DNA of 64,000 bases, taken from an uncultured Prolixibacteraceae bacterium (GTDB taxonomy: Bacteria > Bacteroidota > Bacteroidia > Bacteroidales > Prolixibacteraceae). Under the pieces are notes generated by a model. It saw only the letters and a program-made list of their open reading frames with translations. It did no database searches and was not told the DNA's origin. The stretch is taken from positions 1-64,000 of the forward strand of contig CALGIG010000033.1 of the NCBI GenBank assembly GCA_937915865.1. Reading direction: 5' to 3'. The position numbers and the translations under genes are program-made. This document shows positions 59,911 to 64,000 of this stretch, piece by piece (position 1 is the stretch's first letter; each line of letters begins with the position of its first letter).

Positions 59911-62351
59911 AAATCAGAAACCTTGAAACAGTGCTCCCGATACTGGGATTTAACAACGATGTTCAGGTCTCCAATAACCTGGATTTGACCATTGGGTTTA
60001 AGCTTCAGTTGCCTGAAGTTTTATCCAACAGCACGGAACAACTCTATATGCTGCACGATACCTTTCAGCGGATGATCAACCTGTTGCCAGCCGGAAGTTT
60101 TATCCATAAGCAGGATTTCTTTTTGGTCAACGAATTTCATTCTGAAGAAACGGAATCAAAAGCGAGCAGTGCAAAGGCCAGCCTGAATGAATCTTACCTG
60201 GAGCATTTTGATGGAAGACATTACCTGAAGCATGACTGCTGTTTTTACATCAGTTTGCTCAATAAAGGACTTCTAAAAAGCTACCTCGAATCGGCTCTGA
60301 TCTTTTCTCGCAAAGAACGCAATCTTGAAAAGTTGCAGTACGACAAGATCAACGAATTAAAGGGAAATGTTATGGCGATCTTTCAGCAAAACGGGATTGT
60401 TTGTAAACCCATCACCAAAGAAGAAGCTATTGGCGATGAACATTTTCTGGGAATGATCGAACGCTTTTTAAGCCTGAACTTTACCGAGAACCACCCGGCA
60501 TTGGGCGGGATCGATTTTCGGGACCGGTTGAAAGTGATGGACCAGTTTGTGGAAATCCTGTCATTAAGCGACTATTCACACATCCCGGCAGAACTCAGAC
60601 CGGTGTCAGAACACCCGCAAACCGGACTGCCTGTATCATTGGTCTATCCGTTAAGTTATCATTTGCCATTTTCTCACGTAACTAACCAGTTTATCTACAT
60701 TCCCGATCAGCAGGAAATCAAAGCTTATCTGGAGGGAAGCTATAAGAAGATCTTCAGCCTATCCAAGTTTTCATCCGAAAATAAAGTCAACACCGGGCTG
60801 ATTGAATCCTTCCTGGACCAGGTGCAAACTTCAGGAGAAAAGATCGTAAAAACCCACTTTAACGTGATCCTTTTTGATTCTTCGCTGAAAGACTTAAAGC
60901 AGCACAAAAGCGAAACCAGTTCTGCATTTGCACTGATGAACTGTTTTCCGTACCAGCACACCCACGATCTTCCGATGTTATTTTTCTCGTGTGTTCCGTT
61001 CTCGACACAACTGCCGGAAACCGAACTGTTCATTACTCAGGTTCCGCAAGCTTGCTGTTTGACCAACTTCGAAGGAGAACTGAAAAACATTGAGTCGGAT
61101 TTTATCATTCGCCTTTCTGACCGGCTGGAGGGTTGCCCGGTCAAGATCGACATCTCCGACGAACCGATGCACAAACATCTGATCCATAACCGGAATAAAA
61201 TCATTATTGGCGGATCAGGCTCCGGAAAATCATTTTTCACTAACCATTTGCTAAGGCAATACGCCGAAAGCGAAAACTGCCACATCGTTTTGCTGGATGT
61301 TGGCCGAAGCTACGAACTGCTGACCCATTATTTAGATGAACGGTTAAAAGCACAGGGCGGAGCGATGATGGTAGAGTTTACCACGGATAACCCGATCTCA
61401 TTCAATCCTTTTATCCTGGAAGGAGAACTGGATATCGAGCGCAAGCAGACGATCCTGTCAGTGATCTATACCATTTACAAGGAAAACCTGTCGGAAATGG
61501 AAAAGGATGTGATTGCCCATTCGGTGACTGCTTTTTTTGAGTCCAATCAAACGGATGAATTTGGCTTCCTGTTGGAACGATCATTTAACGGATATTACCA
61601 GTTCTGCCAGAGCTACATTCCAAATCTGGTTAAAGAGCAATCCATCCAGTTTAACGCCAATGAGTTTTTCTTTATCCTGGGCAAATACTACCGGGGAGGG
61701 GAATACGACTATTTATTGAACAAGCAGATGGACACCGACGAATTTTTCCATTGCCCGTTTATTGTCTTCGAATTGGACAATATCAAGGATCATGCAACGA
61801 TTTTTCCGGTCGCTACCCTGATCATCATTGATATTTTCATGCAGAAGATGAGGCGGTTAAAAGGTGTTCGAAAGGTCATCTGTATAGAGGAAGCCTGGAA
61901 AGCAATCGCGACACCCCAGATGGCCAGCTACATCAAATACTTCTATAAGACCATCCGCAAGTTTTTTGGCGAAGCGATGGTGGTCACACAGGAAGTGGAC
62001 GATGTGATTTCCTCACCGGTGATCCGCGATGCGATTATCAACAATGCCGATACACGGATATTGCTTGACATGAGCAAATTCCGCAACAAGTTCCAGTCTA
62101 TCAGCGACACCCTTGGTCTTTCCGAGTTCCAGAAAGAGCAAATCCTTTCGATCAACAAAAATCTTCCGGCAGACCGGAAACTCAAGGAAGTGTTTATCGG
62201 ACTTGGCAGCTACTCACAGGTCTATGCACTGGAAGTCAGCAAACCGGAATACTACTGCTACACCTCTGAACAAAGCGAAAAGGAAATGATCCTAAAAAAG
62301 CTCCATGAGAACAGGGACCAATCCTTTATCAAAATACTTCAATCCATGTAA
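59907..62351 (+). CDS. traG: Conjugation system ATPase TraG (VirB4 family)
   Basis: A protein of 814 aa. An N-terminal VirB4-type region precedes the ATPase domain with Walker A GGSGSGKSFFT (about 432-442) and Walker B VICIEEAWKAIA (about 655-666). The next motif DARILLDMSKFRNKF-like is seen as NNADTRILLDMSKFRNKF (about 711-728). TraG of CTnDOT powers assembly of the mating channel, so naming follows that system, not the coupling protein TraG of F. A large cytoplasmic-face ATPase with no membrane segments. It follows traF directly. Confidence 0.92.
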   Translation: MKIRNLETVLPILGFNNDVQVSNNLDLTIGFKLQLPEVLSNSTEQLYMLHDTFQRMINLLPAGSFIHKQDFFLVNEFHSEETESKASSAKASLNESYLEHFDGRHYLKHDCCFYISLLNKGLLKSYLESALIFSRKERNLEKLQYDKINELKGNVMAIFQQNGIVCKPITKEEAIGDEHFLGMIERFLSLNFTENHPALGGIDFRDRLKVMDQFVEILSLSDYSHIPAELRPVSEHPQTGLPVSLVYPLSYHLPFSHVTNQFIYIPDQQEIKAYLEGSYKKIFSLSKFSSENKVNTGLIESFLDQVQTSGEKIVKTHFNVILFDSSLKDLKQHKSETSSAFALMNCFPYQHTHDLPMLFFSCVPFSTQLPETELFITQVPQACCLTNFEGELKNIESDFIIRLSDRLEGCPVKIDISDEPMHKHLIHNRNKIIIGGSGSGKSFFTNHLLRQYAESENCHIVLLDVGRSYELLTHYLDERLKAQGGAMMVEFTTDNPISFNPFILEGELDIERKQTILSVIYTIYKENLSEMEKDVIAHSVTAFFESNQTDEFGFLLERSFNGYYQFCQSYIPNLVKEQSIQFNANEFFFILGKYYRGGEYDYLLNKQMDTDEFFHCPFIVFELDNIKDHATIFPVATLIIIDIFMQKMRRLKGVRKVICIEEAWKAIATPQMASYIKYFYKTIRKFFGEAMVVTQEVDDVISSPVIRDAIINNADTRILLDMSKFRNKFQSISDTLGLSEFQKEQILSINKNLPADRKLKEVFIGLGSYSQVYALEVSKPEYYCYTSEQSEKEMILKKLHENRDQSFIKILQSM

Positions 62352-62370
62352 AACGATAACAATTACAACT

Positions 62371-63027
62371 ATGAGAACAAAAGCAACATTTTTAATCATC
62401 GGGATGGTTGTTTTATTTAACACACTCATCCCCAAAAACACTACTGCTCAGACGCCGGTAACCGATGTAGGTGCCGGTATCCAGCGGGAAGCCTTATGGG
62501 ACCAGGAAAAGGGAATCCTCTCTGAAATCAACTGGTACAATGTGCTGATCAAAATCCTGAACGGTGACATCAAAGGATTGACCTCAGAACTGGTCGGGAT
62601 CGATCAAAAAAAATTGGCAAGCCTTCAGAAAGTATCCTACCTGATCAAGGATTACAAGCGCATCAAACAAACCAAGGAGATGCTGGATAAGATCATTTAC
62701 ATCTACACCACCAAACTGCCCTTGTTAGTTCAGGACGAAAATTTCACCACTAGACAAGCTGCAGTGATTGTAGAATCCTTTGACCTGGTGCTGGATGACA
62801 GCAGGCAATTGGTTACAACCATTCTGAACACCATTGTGGAAGACGACCTGTTTATGATGGACGACAAGCAGCGGTACGATACGATCAACGGCATTTATAC
62901 CGATGTAAAAAAGCACTACGGAACCATCTGTTACCTCTACAACAAACTGGCATGGGCTTCCTACCAACGAAGTTTTAATACTGGTCAGATTGAGAAGTTC
63001 GCCTTTTATTACACGCTCTACGACTAG
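62371..63027 (+). CDS. VirB5/TraI-like secreted conjugation protein
   Basis: A protein of 218 aa from ATG 62371 (MRTKATFLIIGMVVLFNTL), with a signal peptide to about residue 28 (TTAQT). A longer frame from 62305 overlaps traG. The mature part is helical with a KLASLQKVSYLIKDYKRIKQTKEMLDKI heptad-like stretch, as in VirB5/DUF4141 proteins that sit next to traG. In CTnDOT the corresponding gene is traI. Position fits, sequence resemblance is moderate. Confidence 0.6.
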   Translation: MRTKATFLIIGMVVLFNTLIPKNTTAQTPVTDVGAGIQREALWDQEKGILSEINWYNVLIKILNGDIKGLTSELVGIDQKKLASLQKVSYLIKDYKRIKQTKEMLDKIIYIYTTKLPLLVQDENFTTRQAAVIVESFDLVLDDSRQLVTTILNTIVEDDLFMMDDKQRYDTINGIYTDVKKHYGTICYLYNKLAWASYQRSFNTGQIEKFAFYYTLYD

Positions 63028-63071
63028 AAAATTTCTATCCGCAGAAACAACAGAAACAAAAAACAAAGCCC

Positions 63072-63785
63072 ATGAAAACACTACTTTTCATACTCCTCCT
63101 TCCTTTGGCAACATTGCTGCCGGGGAAGGAACTCCAGGCTCAGATCTTTGATATCAAGCCGTGGAACGGCACTTATCCCGACATGCAGGGAACCTATCCG
63201 CTTTCATTTATGGCATTTAGGGGCTGGTTAATCCCGGTTCCCCATGTGTTTATCCGCACCTGGCCGACACACTATTACATCGAAGTTGGCGCTTTGCCGG
63301 TGTCAGACACGGAAGAATACGCCGGAATGCTCAAAACCAATCTGTTGAAGATCATTGAAAAGTTGATCGAAAAATCACAGATGCAGAAAAGGCACGAAGA
63401 AACCACCCAGATCAAAAGCAACACGGAAACACAGCGCGATATTGAAAAAACGATTTTCGATGCCGATTCCGACCAGTTGCCCGATGTGTATAGCCTGGCA
63501 TCAGGTTTTATCCGGTTGTATTTGAGTGTCGAAAGCCTGGACAAACTGCCCAACTGCAAATGGCTCAAACAAACCTACCAGAAAGAAGCTGACGAACTGC
63601 TGACGCGGTTTATATCCGTCAACCTGTTTATTACCGATCATGGCAAAAAACTGGAAGCTTTTGACGAAATCCGCTGCGAGCTAAACAAGCAAATCGGCGA
63701 GGCCGACTACACTTACCGAAAGGTACTACACCTTCAGGCCTTCAATGCCAATGTTCCGCAATCCTACGCTTTCCTGAAAGAATAA
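63072..63785 (+). CDS. Secreted conjugation-associated protein (237 aa)
   Basis: A protein of 237 aa with a signal peptide (about 1-24, ELQAQ). The first half (PDMQGTYPLSFMAFRGWLIPVPHVFIRTWPTHYYIEVG) looks beta-rich; the second half is helical and charged. I do not recognise a family. It lies 44 bases after the TraI-like gene and 99 bases before the traJ-like gene, inside the tra operon, so a periplasmic role in the mating system is likely. Confidence 0.55.
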   Translation: MKTLLFILLLPLATLLPGKELQAQIFDIKPWNGTYPDMQGTYPLSFMAFRGWLIPVPHVFIRTWPTHYYIEVGALPVSDTEEYAGMLKTNLLKIIEKLIEKSQMQKRHEETTQIKSNTETQRDIEKTIFDADSDQLPDVYSLASGFIRLYLSVESLDKLPNCKWLKQTYQKEADELLTRFISVNLFITDHGKKLEAFDEIRCELNKQIGEADYTYRKVLHLQAFNANVPQSYAFLKE

Positions 63786-63840
63786 ATCGATTGACGATTT
63801 AACTATTTACAATTTACCATTTATCACCCGCCTCAAGTTT

Positions 63841-63857
63841 CCTCCCCTTTGGGGAGG
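63841..63857. repeat. Short palindromic element in the tra operon
   Basis: CCTCCCC (63841-63847), loop TTT, GGGGAGG (63851-63857), then TCAGGAGGGG. This resembles a palindromic intergenic repeat that I have seen scattered in Bacteroidota genomes. It sits between two tra genes and may attenuate expression of the downstream ones. Confidence 0.5.
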
Positions 63858-63884
63858 TCAGGAGGGGCTTATCATTCTTAAATT

Positions 63885-64000
63885 ATGCTTTTACAAGTAA
63901 TGAGTACCCAAAGTTTTTTTCAATTTACCGATGTTCTGGTCCACGGAGGTCTGGACAATGCCCAACTGCTGGTCAATATGGCCCGCGCCATTGGCGGCAT
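63885..64000 (+). CDS. traJ: Start of a traJ-like gene (partial)
   Basis: The frame from ATG 63885 runs off the window: MLLQVMSTQSFFQFTDVL then VHGGLDNAQLLVNMARAIGG. The next gene after the TraI-like position in CTnDOT-type operons is traJ, an integral membrane VirB6-like protein. Only 38 codons are visible, so the name rests on gene order. Confidence 0.45.
   Translation, partial: MLLQVMSTQSFFQFTDVLVHGGLDNAQLLVNMARAIGG

Noticed and set aside
12255..64000. Sulfatase or polysaccharide lyase genes that would define a marine or acidic glycan target
   Set aside because: None found on either strand; the target assignment is therefore left open.

Overview
The window is from a Bacteroidota genome. 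The evidence is the SusC/SusD outer-membrane pairs with ECF sigma and FecR anti-sigma factors, CTnDOT-type conjugation genes (traN/O/Q; traE/F/G), RteC, PcfJ/PcfK, DUF3873, tandem Bacteroides-type tyrosine integrases, few Shine-Dalgarno sites, and promoter boxes of the TTTG...TAnnTTTG type. No rRNA, tRNA or CRISPR array was seen.

Layout. (1) 1-11.9 kb is the end of one integrative conjugative element (ICE 1), more GC-rich than what follows. It holds the tail of a tra operon (traN-traO-traQ) and a leftward accessory operon (small membrane protein, 331-aa protein, PcfK, PcfJ, 159-aa protein, DUF3873). It also has two HTH_17 excisionase-like proteins, an Mrr-like nuclease, a RhuM-like protein and two tandem integrases, followed by a repeat-rich probable attachment region. 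(2) About 12.0-12.2 kb is the 3' stump of a third, unrelated integrase that starts at its HxxR box, so this is an element junction or scar. (3) 12.3-33.7 kb is polysaccharide utilisation locus (PUL) 1: ECF sigma, FecR, SusC with an STN domain, SusD, SGNH esterase, RhaT-type sugar transporter, URO-D-like protein, GH95, GH36, a clan GH-D alpha-galactosidase, a divergent GH95-like protein and GH29. (4) 33.9-44.4 kb is PUL 2: sigma, FecR, SusC, SusD and two unassigned (alpha/alpha)6-type putative glycosidases. (5) 44.6-47.5 kb holds an AraC regulator, a divergent SDR and lgt. (6) 47.8-64 kb is a second element (ICE 2) with RteC, a strongly structured non-coding region, and a lambda O/P-like replication module whose initiator gene contains phased repeats. 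A cargo island follows (ChrA, YeiH, LysR, membrane LytTR sensor, two P460-type proteins), bracketed by two diverged copies of an about 100-bp sequence. The front of a tra operon (traE, traF, traG, VirB5-like, start of a traJ-like gene) runs off the right end.

How it fits together. In each PUL the STN-containing SusC probably signals glycan binding through FecR to its own ECF sigma. Both PULs have a hairpin between fecR and susC and another just after susD, which suggests the same scheme for setting SusC/SusD levels against the rest of the locus. The PUL 1 enzymes point to a glycan with alpha-L-fucose (or L-galactose) and alpha-D-galactose ends, probably acetylated and perhaps methylated. The PULs lie between an integrase stump and ICE 2 transfer genes, so they may be ICE cargo.

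Most worth checking: the repeat-bearing replication initiator (49958-50298), the structured RNA upstream of 48931, the repeat-bracketed ChrA/YeiH/P460 island, the nested-ICE junction at 11.7-12.2 kb, and the URO-D-like gene inside a deoxysugar PUL. Family names come from reading the protein sequences; no database search was run.
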